Below are positions 1-8,668 of a stretch of DNA of 64,000 bases, one piece after another. Position 1 is the first letter of the stretch; each line of letters opens with the position of its first letter. This DNA comes from Chitinophagales bacterium (lineage in GTDB: Bacteria; Bacteroidota; Bacteroidia; Chitinophagales; LD1). Both the position numbers and the translations under genes were made by a program. The DNA lies in assembly GCA_019638515.1 (NCBI GenBank), contig JAHBTS010000002.1:675558-739557 (forward strand), given 5' to 3'. A model generated the notes under the pieces. That model did not search any database. It was not told where the DNA came from and worked only from the letters and a program-made list of their open reading frames with translations.

Positions 1-345
1 GCCATACCCGGAAAAGTAGGCGATAAATACTCCAAAGGCTGCAACTTTTTACTAAAAACCTACAAAGCATCCATTATAGAAAGCGGGCAAGATTTACTCC
101 TTGCCATGAATTGGGAAATAAAAAACAATGCAGCACCGGCACCTGCAAAACAACTGCAAATGGTACTCAGCGGAAAAGAAAAAATTATTTACGATATGCT
201 TAGCTGCGGCAGCCAAACCGTAGATACACTCTTGGCAAATGGCAACCTTTCTGCGGGCGAACTTTCGGCAGCTCTCTTAGAAATGGAAATGAATGGTATT
301 GTAATAGGTATGCCCGGAAAAAAATACAAACTCAACAACCACTAA
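1..345 (+). CDS. dprA: DNA-processing protein DprA, C-terminal part (cut by window start)
   Basis: The reading frame is open from base 1, so only the last 114 residues are present. The first residues, AIPGKVGDKYSKGCNFLLKT, match the end of the Rossmann-like DprA/Smf domain, where a PG...S.GCN..I..... segment precedes the end of the fold. A linker and a small winged-helix-like C-terminal domain follow (about residues 55-112 of the visible part), as in DprA proteins that carry the DprA_WH domain. DprA loads RecA onto incoming single-stranded DNA during natural transformation. The stop is 70 bases before the lptF-like gene. The upstream part and start lie outside the window. Identification rests on the short conserved block and the winged helix, so it is good but not complete. 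Confidence 0.85.
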   Translation, partial: AIPGKVGDKYSKGCNFLLKTYKASIIESGQDLLLAMNWEIKNNAAPAPAKQLQMVLSGKEKIIYDMLSCGSQTVDTLLANGNLSAGELSAALLEMEMNGIVIGMPGKKYKLNNH

Positions 346-415
346 TACACTGCTACTTTACACTTCACGTTTTTTTAAGCCCATGGTTACTTTCCAAAAG
401 TTATATTAGCCGCCT

Positions 416-1831
416 ATGAAGCGTATAGACCGTTTAGTGGTTTCGCAATTTATAGGTCCATTCTTGCTCACATTCGGCATTGCCCTATTTGTGTTGGTAA
501 TGCAGTTTTTATGGAAGTATGTAGATGATTTGGTAGGCAAAGGAATCAGTACTTGGGTATTGGCAGAGCTTCTATTTTACGCCAGTGCCAAATTAGTGCC
601 GCTGGCACTTCCCTTAGCTGTATTGCTGGCATCTATTATGACCATGGGCAGCTTTGGAGAACATTTGGAAATTACAGCCACTAAAGCAGCCGGAATTTCG
701 CTCCTGCGCTTTATGTTTCCTCTCTTCATTACCTCTATTGCCATTGGTTTGCTGGCACTATTTTTTTCAAATTATATTTTACCGCTTTCTAATTTAAAAT
801 TCAGCACGCTGCTATACGATATTCGGCATCTAAAACCATCTATAGCGCTTAAACCGGGTATTTTTTACAATGGCATAGAAGGCTACGCCATTCGTGCCGA
901 AGAAAAAAGTGAAGACGGTAATAAACTATACGGCATTATAGTTTTCGACCACACCAGCGGATTAGGAAGCGACCATGTAATTACAGCAAAAGAAGGCAGC
1001 ATTATTCAAGACGAAGAAAAACTGGTACTTACACTTGCATTGCAAAATGGAAAGCAATACAAAGAAATGGCACCAAAAGATAACGACTCCACTGCCTTTC
1101 AAATGTATCGTTCCTCGTTTGGCACATACGAAAAACGCTTCGATTTGAGCCAGTTTAAACTATCGCGCTCCGATGAAAACTACTTTCGCGATTTAAAACA
1201 AATGCTGTCGCTCGGGCAATTGATTCAACAAAAAGACACCGTAGAAATTGAAAAACAAAACCTGCGAAATCAACTGCGCGATTACATGCGACCTTACTTC
1301 AACTTTTACAGGTTTGGGCTAGATACACTTCCACATTCCGCCACGGTTGAAAAGCAAAACACTTTCGATGAGATTTTAAAAAAACAACCTAAAGAAGTGC
1401 GTGCCGCCATTCTTGAAAATGCCATCAATAATGCCAGAAATGCCAAAAACTACACCGACATTACCACCAAACAACTAGAATTTAAGGGACGCGACATCAA
1501 TAGTATAATGATTGAAGTGTATAGAAAGTTTACACTCTCGGTAGCCTGTGTAGTACTGTTTCTAGTAGGTGCACCATTAGGCTCAATTATTAGAAAAGGT
1601 GGTTTAGGGTGGCCCTTGTTTTATGCAGTTCTCTTTTTTATTCTGTACCACGTAAGCAGTATGATTGGCGAAAAATTAAGCGAGCGCGATAAACTTTCGG
1701 TATTTACCGGCATGTGGCTGAGTACCTTTATTTTATTACCTATAGGAGCATTTCTTGCCATGAAAGCTACCGATGATTCGCGCATACTTTCAGCCGATTT
1801 TTACAAAAAATTATTGCGGTTGAAAAAATGA
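416..1831 (+). CDS. LptF/LptG family lipopolysaccharide export permease (YjgP/YjgQ)
   Basis: This is an inner-membrane permease of the LptB2FG-type exporter that extracts LPS from the inner membrane. The protein starts MKRIDRLVVSQF, typical of the family. It has three predicted membrane segments near residues 13-34, 50-77 and 95-125, a long periplasmic region to about 370, then three more segments to about 460. At 471 residues it is longer than the roughly 360 of proteobacterial LptF/G; the extra length is a charged insert (about 255-360) that I regard as usual for Bacteroidota members. LptF and LptG cannot be told apart here. The stop overlaps the next start as ATGA, so it is probably translationally coupled to the PAP2 gene. 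A TATATTAG element sits 6 bases before the ATG and may be a weak promoter. Confidence 0.9.
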   Translation: MKRIDRLVVSQFIGPFLLTFGIALFVLVMQFLWKYVDDLVGKGISTWVLAELLFYASAKLVPLALPLAVLLASIMTMGSFGEHLEITATKAAGISLLRFMFPLFITSIAIGLLALFFSNYILPLSNLKFSTLLYDIRHLKPSIALKPGIFYNGIEGYAIRAEEKSEDGNKLYGIIVFDHTSGLGSDHVITAKEGSIIQDEEKLVLTLALQNGKQYKEMAPKDNDSTAFQMYRSSFGTYEKRFDLSQFKLSRSDENYFRDLKQMLSLGQLIQQKDTVEIEKQNLRNQLRDYMRPYFNFYRFGLDTLPHSATVEKQNTFDEILKKQPKEVRAAILENAINNARNAKNYTDITTKQLEFKGRDINSIMIEVYRKFTLSVACVVLFLVGAPLGSIIRKGGLGWPLFYAVLFFILYHVSSMIGEKLSERDKLSVFTGMWLSTFILLPIGAFLAMKATDDSRILSADFYKKLLRLKK

Positions 1832-2448
1832 GAAACATCTTCCGCATTCCACTGTTTGTATGGTGCAGCTTGGTGGCAGCAATAGTAGGATTGGCATTTA
1901 TTGGCAGCCACTCCAAAGGCACCGAAAATCTTTTCTTTAACCAATACCACAGTGCTGCTGCCGATACTTTTTTTTCGCTTTTTACAAGGCTGGGAGAGTT
2001 CCCTTTTATTGCTGTTTGCCTACTGGTATTTTGGAAGTTAAAAGGTACAAAATCAGCCGCAGAGGCTATTGCAGCTATCGTTATTGCCAGTCTTTCGGTT
2101 CAGTTTTTCAAACGTATTGTATTTGGCGATTACTTTCGTCCACACCTCTTTTTTGAGCAAACACAGCCACTCAGAATTATTCCCAATATTGAACCTTTGT
2201 ATCATTACAGTTTTCCATCGGGGCATACCACCGCTGCATTTTGCCTGTTTGCTACACTTTCTTTTCACACACACAAAACATGGCTGAAATTGCTCTTCTT
2301 TCTATTGGCGTTGCTTACTGCAATTTCGCGTATGTATTTGCTGCAACACTTTTTAACCGATGTAGTAGCAGGTGTATTTTTAGGCACTGCTGTTGCTTGG
2401 CTAATAAATTTATATTTTGCAAAACTAAATTGGCAATCAAATAATTGA
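1828..2448 (+). CDS. PAP2 superfamily phosphatase, membrane protein
   Basis: This is an integral-membrane acid phosphatase of the PAP2 superfamily, which dephosphorylates lipid phosphates such as undecaprenyl pyrophosphate, phosphatidic acid or the lipid A 1-phosphate. Three signature regions are visible: K95 with R104-P105 (motif 1, with wider spacing than the classic KX6RP), PSGH at 130-133 (motif 2), and S167-R168 with H174 and D178 (motif 3). Several hydrophobic segments alternate with these. The start overlaps the end of the LptF/G gene by 4 bases (ATGA) and the end overlaps the start of the next gene (TTGA), so it lies within a compact envelope operon. A role in undecaprenyl-phosphate recycling or lipid A modification is inferred from the neighbours; the substrate cannot be told from sequence. 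Confidence 0.88.
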   Translation: MRNIFRIPLFVWCSLVAAIVGLAFIGSHSKGTENLFFNQYHSAAADTFFSLFTRLGEFPFIAVCLLVFWKLKGTKSAAEAIAAIVIASLSVQFFKRIVFGDYFRPHLFFEQTQPLRIIPNIEPLYHYSFPSGHTTAAFCLFATLSFHTHKTWLKLLFFLLALLTAISRMYLLQHFLTDVVAGVFLGTAVAWLINLYFAKLNWQSNN

Positions 2449-4085
2449 AGTCGTTATTAAAAAGTTTATTGGAGTTCCCTACCCGCTTCTTTCTAATGGT
2501 ATTTGCGGGCTTGTTATTCTTTCCGTTTTTAGGAAATGTACACTTATTTGATTGGGACGAAATAAACTTTGCAGAAAGTGCTCGCGAAATGCTTGTTTCC
2601 GGCAATTGGCGCATGGTGCAAATCAACTTTGAGTTATTTCACGAAAAGCCACCATTCTTCATTTGGTTGCAAGCACTCAGCATGAAAGTTTGGGGCATAA
2701 ACGAATATGCAGCGCGCTTCCCAAATGCAGTTTGCGGAGTATTTACCGTGCTTATTGTATGGGCAATTGGCAGGCGGTTATATACCGGGCGCTTAGCCAC
2801 TTATTGGTCGCTATTGTTTTGCGCATCGCTGTTGCCACATTTTTATTTCAAAAGCGGCATTATAGATCCTGTATTTAATCTCTTCATTTTTTTAGGTATT
2901 TACTTTATCTACCTAATATCGTTTACCAATGAGTTTGACGATAGAAAAACCCACCGATGGAAACAACGCTGGTATATAGTTTTATCTTCTCTATTTACAG
3001 GATTGGCAGTGCTTACAAAAGGACCGGTTGCCGTATTGCTCATAATGCTTACTATACTGGTGGTGTTTGTTTGGAATAAAGGGAAAATAACGATTGGCTT
3101 TAAGCATTTATTTATGTGGGCGTTTTGGATTAGCCTTATTGTGGCAGCATGGCTAAGTCTTGAATTTAAGCGCAACGGCATGCAGTTTCTACGTCCGTTC
3201 TTTGAATACCAAATTCGCTTGCTTACCACAGGCGATGCGGGTCATAGCGGCCCTTGGTTTTACCATTTTGTAGTATTGCTTATTGGCTGCTTTCCTGCAT
3301 CTGTTTTTGCGCTGGCAGGTTTTAAAAACGATAACAGCGATGGCTTTGAGCAAGATAGTTTCAGGCGCTGGATGTTTGCGCTCTTAGGTGTGGTGCTGGT
3401 AGTTTTTAGTATAGTGCAAACCAAAATCATTCACTATTCATCGTTGGCATTTTTCCCTATTACATTTTTTGGAGCATACTATTTAGAAAAAGTAATGAGC
3501 GAAAAATTCAAAATGAAAGGCTGGATTGTTTTACTCCTTTCGGTAATGGGTTTGCTACTACTCACCGCTCTAATTGTGCTTCCGGTTGTTGGCAATAAAA
3601 TGTACAAAATACAACCTTTTGCTAAAGCCGATTTTGCCAGCGAGGCACTCAATGCCAAAGTATATTGGAGCAAAAGCGATTTTATTCCCGCAGTTATTTT
3701 TGGAGTATCATTTTTTACTTCAATTTTACTTTTTACCACCTCAAAACTTAAACAAGCTATTGCACTGTTGCTCTTTAGCACCACCATTTTTTCGCACCTT
3801 ACAATGGTTTGGTTTATACCTAGAATTGAACGCTATTCGCAAGGAGCACTCATAGATTTTATTACAGAAAAACAAAAAGAAAATGCACGGATAGAAGCAC
3901 TCGGCTTTAAAAGCTATGCACCATTGTTTTATGGACAACAACAGCCGCCTCACTCCTATCCTGCCAATGCTCCTCGCTATATCATCACCAAAATTCATAG
4001 GTTAGAAGAAGTAAAAACATGGGTAAATGCCGATGAGATTGGCAGAAAAAATGGCTTCGTTTTCTTAAAAGAAAGACGAGATTAA
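2445..4085 (+). CDS. Glycosyltransferase family 39 / ArnT-like membrane protein
   Basis: This is a polytopic GT-C glycosyltransferase that uses a polyprenyl-phosphate sugar donor. The diagnostic acidic motif FDWDE lies at residues 35-39 in the first outer loop and is followed by NFAESAREM, as in PMT/ArnT-like enzymes. About ten to twelve hydrophobic segments follow, with a soluble C-terminal tail of about 90 residues. The start is TTG overlapping the TGA of the PAP2 gene (TTGA), which supports coupling in the same operon. The likely job is glycosylation or aminoarabinose-like modification of lipid A, surface polysaccharide or protein. The acceptor is unknown. Confidence 0.87.
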   Translation: MKSLLKSLLEFPTRFFLMVFAGLLFFPFLGNVHLFDWDEINFAESAREMLVSGNWRMVQINFELFHEKPPFFIWLQALSMKVWGINEYAARFPNAVCGVFTVLIVWAIGRRLYTGRLATYWSLLFCASLLPHFYFKSGIIDPVFNLFIFLGIYFIYLISFTNEFDDRKTHRWKQRWYIVLSSLFTGLAVLTKGPVAVLLIMLTILVVFVWNKGKITIGFKHLFMWAFWISLIVAAWLSLEFKRNGMQFLRPFFEYQIRLLTTGDAGHSGPWFYHFVVLLIGCFPASVFALAGFKNDNSDGFEQDSFRRWMFALLGVVLVVFSIVQTKIIHYSSLAFFPITFFGAYYLEKVMSEKFKMKGWIVLLLSVMGLLLLTALIVLPVVGNKMYKIQPFAKADFASEALNAKVYWSKSDFIPAVIFGVSFFTSILLFTTSKLKQAIALLLFSTTIFSHLTMVWFIPRIERYSQGALIDFITEKQKENARIEALGFKSYAPLFYGQQQPPHSYPANAPRYIITKIHRLEEVKTWVNADEIGRKNGFVFLKERRD

Positions 4086-4223
4086 TAGTATTTGAAATTC
4101 TCAAAAAACATTTCATATTTACGTTGCAATTCGGTAGCAAAAGCAGATACCATCTCTCCTTTATCCTTGTTTTAGCAACCTCGGAATTGTTTTTTTCAAA
4201 CATTATTAAACACATTTTAAAAT

Positions 4224-4862
4224 ATGATTTACAACACTTCGCGTGAGCATTTATTTATTCGTGAATATGGAAGACACGTTCAAAGAATTATTGCCCATGC
4301 CATAGAAATTGAAGACCGTGAACAACGCAACCGCTTTGCTAATGAAATTATTGAATTGATGGGGCAATTAAACCCACATTTAAGAAACGTAGAAGATTTT
4401 AAACACAAGCTTTGGGATCATCTGTTTATTATGAGCGATTACAAATTAGATGTAGATTCCCCCTATCCAAAAAAATCGCAAGAAGAACTGGAACGCAAAC
4501 CAGTTCCACTACCCTATCCAAAAAGCAAAATACGTTTTAAACACTATGGAAAACATGTAGAAACATTAGTAAAAAAGGCACAAGAAACAACCGAAATAGA
4601 AAAACGTGAAGGGCTTGCCCATACCATTGGCAACTACATGAAATTGGTTTACCAAAACTGGAATAAAGAAAGTGCCAACGATGATGTAATTAAAGATGAC
4701 TTACGCCTGCTGAGCGATGGCCAGTTAAGCCTCGATAGCCAAGCAAACATAAACCTACTTTCGCGTGGAGGCTACAAACCGCAACCAGTTAGCAACAATA
4801 ACAACCGCAATGGAGGCGGGAAAAACAAGAAGTTTAAAAACAAAAATAAATTTAAGAAGTAA
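4224..4862 (+). CDS. DUF4290 family protein of unknown function
   Basis: I recognise the DUF4290 family from the N-terminal pattern YNTSREHLFIREYGRHVQ (residues 3-20) and the downstream KLWDHLFIMS (about 62-71). The family is widespread in Bacteroidota and usually lies just upstream of murA, as here (29 bases). Two similar halves are visible: residues 14-75 and 106-165 each hold a YG.HV segment followed by helices, suggesting an internal duplication. The last 20 or so residues are rich in Asn, Gly and Lys and strongly basic, as in nucleic-acid-binding tails. No signal peptide or membrane segment is seen, so the protein is presumably cytoplasmic. No function is known to me. Confidence 0.85.
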   Translation: MIYNTSREHLFIREYGRHVQRIIAHAIEIEDREQRNRFANEIIELMGQLNPHLRNVEDFKHKLWDHLFIMSDYKLDVDSPYPKKSQEELERKPVPLPYPKSKIRFKHYGKHVETLVKKAQETTEIEKREGLAHTIGNYMKLVYQNWNKESANDDVIKDDLRLLSDGQLSLDSQANINLLSRGGYKPQPVSNNNNRNGGGKNKKFKNKNKFKK

Positions 4863-4891
4863 ATATCTTCCCAACTTAAAATACCAACAAT

Positions 4892-6199
4892 ATGCCCAAC
4901 GCTTTTGAAGTAACAGGAGGAAAAAAACTGAAAGGTGAAATAGTGCCGCAAGGTGCTAAAAACGAAGCACTGCAAATTCTATGTGCCGTTTTACTTACTC
5001 CCGAAAAAGTTACCATAAAAAATACTCCCGCAATACGCGATGTGCTGGCGCTTATAGATATCCTAAAAGATTTGGGCGTAAAGGTAGAGCAACTTGCAAC
5101 CGACACATACAGTTTTCAAGCAGATAATATTGATTTAGAATACCTAAAAACAGATACCTATAAAAAGAAAGGCGCAGCTCTTAGGGGTTCTATCATGATT
5201 ATGGGGCCATTGCTCACACGCTTTAAAAAAGCATATTTACCTAAACCCGGTGGCGATAAAATTGGAAGAAGAAGACTAGATACACACTTCCTTGGCTTTG
5301 AAAGATTAGGCGCAAAATTTAACTACGACAGTTCCGAAAGTTTTTACAGCGTAGAAGCCGGAAACCTTACAGGACAATACATTTTACTAGATGAACCATC
5401 GGTAACAGGTACTGCCAATATTGTAATGACGGCAGTAATGGCAAAAGGGAAAACCACCATCTTTAATGCCGCCTGCGAACCTTACTTACAGCAATTGTGT
5501 GCCATGCTCAACCGCATGGGTGCTAAAATAGAAGGTGTAGGCTCCAACTTACTGTATATCGAAGGCGTAGAAACATTAGGCGGCACAGAGCACACCATGC
5601 TGCCCGATATGATAGAAATTGGCTCCTTTATTGGCTTGGCAGCCATGACACAAAGCGATATTTTGATAAAAAATTGCCGTGTAGATATGCTGGGAAATAT
5701 TCTACCCGTATTTGAAAAATTAGGCATAAACATGCACATAAGCGGAGACGATATTCATGTGCCTGCACAAGAAGGTTACGAAATTCAACGCTTTATAGAC
5801 GGCTCCATTTTAACCATTGCCGATGGTCCTTGGCCTTTGTTTACACCCGATTTACTCTCCATTGTGCTGGTAGTGGCAACCCAAGCAAAAGGCAGTGTAC
5901 TCATTCACCAAAAGATGTTTGAGAGCCGTTTATTCTTTACCGACAAACTTATTGATATGGGCGCACAAATAATTCTTTGCGACCCGCACCGCGCCTCAGT
6001 AATTGGAATAAATCGCGCTTACAAACTCAGAGGAATTTCCATGACCTCGCCCGATATTAGAGCAGGTGTTTCGCTACTCATTGCAGCTATGAGTGCCGAA
6101 GGAAAATCTACCATACATAACATAGATCAAATAGATCGCGGCTACCAGAATATTGACGGACGTTTAAATGCCATTGGTGCCGAAATAAAACGGGTATAA
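4892..6199 (+). CDS. murA: UDP-N-acetylglucosamine 1-carboxyvinyltransferase (MurA)
   Basis: This is the first committed step of peptidoglycan synthesis: transfer of enolpyruvate from PEP to UDP-GlcNAc. The length of 435 residues matches the family. The substrate-binding Lys is K23 in GAKNEA, and the loop PKPGGDKIGRRRLD (117-130) corresponds to the E. coli PGG-C115 loop. In this protein the residue at the Cys115 position is Asp (D122). A Cys-to-Asp change here is known from mycobacterial and chlamydial MurA, where it keeps activity but prevents alkylation by fosfomycin. Arg near 400 and the DIRAG segment (about 390) are also present. The gene follows the DUF4290 gene by 29 bases and precedes the GDPD-like gene by 5. 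Confidence 0.96.
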   Translation: MPNAFEVTGGKKLKGEIVPQGAKNEALQILCAVLLTPEKVTIKNTPAIRDVLALIDILKDLGVKVEQLATDTYSFQADNIDLEYLKTDTYKKKGAALRGSIMIMGPLLTRFKKAYLPKPGGDKIGRRRLDTHFLGFERLGAKFNYDSSESFYSVEAGNLTGQYILLDEPSVTGTANIVMTAVMAKGKTTIFNAACEPYLQQLCAMLNRMGAKIEGVGSNLLYIEGVETLGGTEHTMLPDMIEIGSFIGLAAMTQSDILIKNCRVDMLGNILPVFEKLGINMHISGDDIHVPAQEGYEIQRFIDGSILTIADGPWPLFTPDLLSIVLVVATQAKGSVLIHQKMFESRLFFTDKLIDMGAQIILCDPHRASVIGINRAYKLRGISMTSPDIRAGVSLLIAAMSAEGKSTIHNIDQIDRGYQNIDGRLNAIGAEIKRV

Positions 6200-6204
6200 A
6201 TACT

Positions 6205-6993
6205 ATGCGCAACAGCCTGCTTCTACTCCTTCTTTTTTTAGCTTACTTCTGTGGTTATACCCAAATTTATAGCGGCCACTCACACAACGATTACGCACAA
6301 AAAAAACCGCTGTATGAAGCCTTACGCTATGGCTACAAAAGTATAGAAATTGATGTGTGGCTGCACCAAGGCAAGTTAGTAGTATCGCACACTAAATTGG
6401 GCTTAAACCGAAAACTTTCCATAGACTCTTTATACCTGCAACCCTTAGCTCATATTATTAAGAAGAATAAGGGAAAATTATACGACAATAAAGACTCCAT
6501 TCCCCTTACGCTAATGGTTGAATTTAAAAACGAACCAAGCCAATCCTATGCACGCCTAAAAGAATATATAGCACCTTACCAAAAGTACTTTTGCCAATGG
6601 CAGGGCGATAGTTTAATTCAAAAAGGTTGGCTTACTATATTAATTTCGGGTGGAGCGCCTCGTGCCGATATAGAGGCAGACTCTATTCGCTTTGCCAATA
6701 TTGATGGTGGCATAAGCGATACCGCACAGGCTGTTTCTAATGTATTGGTACCGCGCATTAGCACCTATTGGTATAAATACTTCTTATGGAATGGAGCCGG
6801 ACCAATGCCTAAAGACGAAGCCAAAACATTGCAAAAATTAGTTGCAGCAGCACATGCCAGCGGAAAAACCCTCCGCTTTTGGGGCGCTCCCGATAATTAT
6901 GGCATTTGGAAAAAATTGCTCAACTCCGGTGTAGAATGGATAAATACCAACGAACTGAAACCATTTGCAGAATACTATAACAGCAGAAAATAA
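6205..6993 (+). CDS. Exported GDPD / PI-PLC-like phosphodiesterase family protein
   Basis: A hydrophobic signal peptide (residues 1-19, ending YTQ) precedes a TIM-barrel phosphodiesterase-like domain. The start of the domain, GHSHNDY at 24-30, followed by IEIDVW near 48-53 and a VVSHT stretch, is the pattern of the uncharacterised glycerophosphodiester phosphodiesterase/PI-PLC-like branch related to fungal AIM6. The histidines and acidic residues would bind a metal and phosphodiester. The C-terminus holds WGAPDN and WINTN, seen at the last strands of such barrels. It starts 5 bases after murA and is probably cotranscribed. The substrate is unknown; a periplasmic role in lipid head-group turnover is an inference. 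Confidence 0.75.
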   Translation: MRNSLLLLLLFLAYFCGYTQIYSGHSHNDYAQKKPLYEALRYGYKSIEIDVWLHQGKLVVSHTKLGLNRKLSIDSLYLQPLAHIIKKNKGKLYDNKDSIPLTLMVEFKNEPSQSYARLKEYIAPYQKYFCQWQGDSLIQKGWLTILISGGAPRADIEADSIRFANIDGGISDTAQAVSNVLVPRISTYWYKYFLWNGAGPMPKDEAKTLQKLVAAAHASGKTLRFWGAPDNYGIWKKLLNSGVEWINTNELKPFAEYYNSRK

Positions 6994-7004
6994 AAAGCAT
7001 TTTT

Positions 7005-7035
7005 TTTGGAAGAGTGTAAAACGATTGTATATTCG
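7005..7035 (+). promoter_or_regulatory. Predicted promoter of tRNA-Phe
   Basis: A TTTG at 7005-7008 is followed after 19 bases by TATATTCG at 7028-7035. This fits the Bacteroidota housekeeping promoter (-33 TTTG, -7 TAnnTTTG with TTCG as variant). It ends 31 bases before the tRNA. Confidence 0.6.
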
Positions 7036-7066
7036 CGCTTCGTTTTTTCAAAGAAAGAACACGGAT

Positions 7067-7139
7067 GGTGCGGTAGCTCAGTCGGTAGAGCAAAGGACTG
7101 AAAATCCTTGTGTCGGGGGTTCGATTCCCTCCCACACCA
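7067..7139 (+). tRNA. tRNA-Phe (GAA)
   Basis: The 73 bases fold as a cloverleaf. The acceptor arm is 7067-7073 with 7132-7138 and discriminator A7139. The D arm is GCTC/GAGC, the anticodon arm AAGGA/TCCTT with loop CTGAAAA (anticodon GAA, Phe), and the T arm GGGGG/CCCTC with loop TTCGATT. The fifth acceptor pair is C7071 opposite A7136, a mismatch. The 3' CCA is not encoded (CAC follows) and must be added by the CCA enzyme. Confidence 0.97.
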
Positions 7140-7149
7140 CACAAAATTT

Positions 7150-7190
7150 AAAATCCCTTGCAGATAGTTATTTGCAAGGGATTTTTCTTT
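7150..7190 (+). terminator. Rho-independent terminator after tRNA-Phe
   Basis: The stem AAAATCCCTTGCA / TGCAAGGGATTTT (13 pairs, 7150-7162 with 7173-7185) has a 10-base loop and is followed by a T-rich run. Its A-rich left flank means it may also end the convergent coaE transcript. Confidence 0.85.
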
Positions 7191-7235
7191 TAAGCATGTG
7201 CATATATACTTTCAGTAGAAAATAATTATGCTGAT

Positions 7236-7841
7236 TTACGCTTTAGAAGAAAGTGCCATTATGGTATCGTGAATATGCTTAACCTGCTGTGCTAAAGCAA
7301 TTAAATCGGTGTTTTCAATAGTAAAATCTGCCAGCTTCACTTTTTCAGCCTCGGGCATTTGAGCATTTATTCTTGCTCTTACCTGCTCTGCAGTTACATT
7401 ATCGCGCAGCATTACTCTTTTTATGCGCTCGGCTTCAGGAGCCGTTACCACAATAAGTTTGTGCAATAACTTATAGCTTCCGGTTTCAACCAATAACGCA
7501 GCTTCGCGTAGCGAATATGCATATCCGTTTTGCTCCAAAATCTTATTCCACGATTCGCTATCGGCTGCAACTACCGGATGCACCAAAGTATTGAGTTGCT
7601 GTAACTTTTCTTCGTTTCCAAATACTATAGAAGAGAGATATGTTCTATTTAACGAGCCGTCTTGCAAATATGCCTCTCCACCAAAATGCTTCATAATGGA
7701 TTGGCGTAATTGCTTATCGTCTTCCATCAACTGGCGGGCACGGGTATCGGCATAGTAAACCGGCACTCCTAGTTTTTCAAAGAGTTTACATGCAGTTGTT
7801 TTTCCACTGCCTATGCCGCCCGTAATGCCAATGCGAAGCAT
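7236..7841 (-). CDS. coaE: Dephospho-CoA kinase
   Basis: This enzyme catalyses the last step of coenzyme A synthesis, phosphorylation of the 3'-OH of dephospho-CoA. The N-terminus MLRIGITGGIGSGKTT carries the P-loop (GGIGSGKT), and residues near 32 (YYADTRARQL) match the CoaE substrate-binding region. The protein is 201 residues, the usual size. I chose the ATG at 7841, 10 bases after yajC, because it places the P-loop at the usual distance from the N-terminus; an upstream non-ATG start would overlap yajC by 26 bases. It is the last gene of the leucine dehydrogenase-nusB-DUF1573-yajC-coaE operon. Confidence 0.95.
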   Translation of the reverse strand: MLRIGITGGIGSGKTTACKLFEKLGVPVYYADTRARQLMEDDKQLRQSIMKHFGGEAYLQDGSLNRTYLSSIVFGNEEKLQQLNTLVHPVVAADSESWNKILEQNGYAYSLREAALLVETGSYKLLHKLIVVTAPEAERIKRVMLRDNVTAEQVRARINAQMPEAEKVKLADFTIENTDLIALAQQVKHIHDTIMALSSKA

Positions 7842-7851
7842 TGTATTGAGC

Positions 7852-8169
7852 TTATTTTTCTGTCTTTGCAGGTTCACTGTTCAATGGCTTCGACATTTCC
7901 ATTGATACGGCACTTTTTTCGATTTTCAACTTTACGTTGTTATCTACTTCAATAAAAAAAGCATTGTCGTCTACTCTAACTACTTTGCCGTGAATACCTC
8001 CGGTGGTAACTACTTTATCGCCTTTTTGCACTTGCTCTATGTAGTTTTTTTGCTCTTTCGCTTTCTTGGTTTGCGGGCGAATAAAGAAGAAATAAATTAC
8101 TACGAATAAGGCTCCGTAGATAACTAAGATAATAGGGTCGAAACCGCCTGCTGCTTGAAGTAAAATCAT
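7852..8169 (-). CDS. yajC: Preprotein translocase subunit YajC
   Basis: A 105-residue protein with one N-terminal membrane helix (about 12-31), followed by FFIRPQTKKAKEQ, the hallmark of YajC, and a small basic/beta domain (VQKGDKVVTTGGIHGKVV near 46-63). YajC associates with SecDF and the Sec translocon in the inner membrane. It lies between the DUF1573 gene and coaE. In many Bacteroidota a YbbR-like gene sits between yajC and coaE; none is present here. Confidence 0.95.
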   Translation of the reverse strand: MILLQAAGGFDPIILVIYGALFVVIYFFFIRPQTKKAKEQKNYIEQVQKGDKVVTTGGIHGKVVRVDDNAFFIEVDNNVKLKIEKSAVSMEMSKPLNSEPAKTEK

Positions 8170-8230
8170 TTTAGTTTAATTTTTATTGCTTGAAATTTTT
8201 GTATAGTTATTTCCAATAATATTGGTGGAA

Positions 8231-8668
8231 TTACTTTTCTACTTTTACGAAACCGTTCATATACACCAACTCGTTTCGCTTAGGTGTATTCATTACCAGT
8301 GTAATTGATTTCTTTTGCGCACCTTCTTTTCCTGCAGAGTTAAAAGTTACTTTTACTTGTGCAGTTTTGCCGGGTGCTATTGGCTCTTTTGGATATTCGG
8401 GTACGGTGCAGCCGCAACTGCCAAAGGCATTGGTGATAAACAAATTCTTTTCGCCCACATTTTTAAGTGTAAAGGTATGCTCTACTTTATCGCCTTGTTT
8501 TATGGTATCGAATCCGTACTCAATTTCTTGAAACTCTACTAGTGTGGAATCGCGCAGCATTTCTGGCGTTAGACCACCATTGCGCAGCACTTCATTTCCT
8601 TTTCGTCTGCAAGATTCTGTTGCCAATAAAAACAGTAACAAAACTGAGGCTATTACTACTTTTTTCAT
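8231..8668 (-). CDS. DUF1573 lipoprotein
   Basis: The 145-residue protein has a hydrophobic signal segment ending ATESC (C20), which looks like a lipobox, so it is probably a lipoprotein. The rest is a DUF1573 domain of immunoglobulin-like/MSP fold: EYGFDTIKQGD, TFTLKNVGE and FGSCGCTVPEYP (near 83-94) followed by PGK are the family landmarks. The molecular role is unknown. DUF1573 genes commonly lie between nusB and yajC in Bacteroidota, as here. Confidence 0.88.
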   Translation of the reverse strand: MKKVVIASVLLLFLLATESCRRKGNEVLRNGGLTPEMLRDSTLVEFQEIEYGFDTIKQGDKVEHTFTLKNVGEKNLFITNAFGSCGCTVPEYPKEPIAPGKTAQVKVTFNSAGKEGAQKKSITLVMNTPKRNELVYMNGFVKVEK

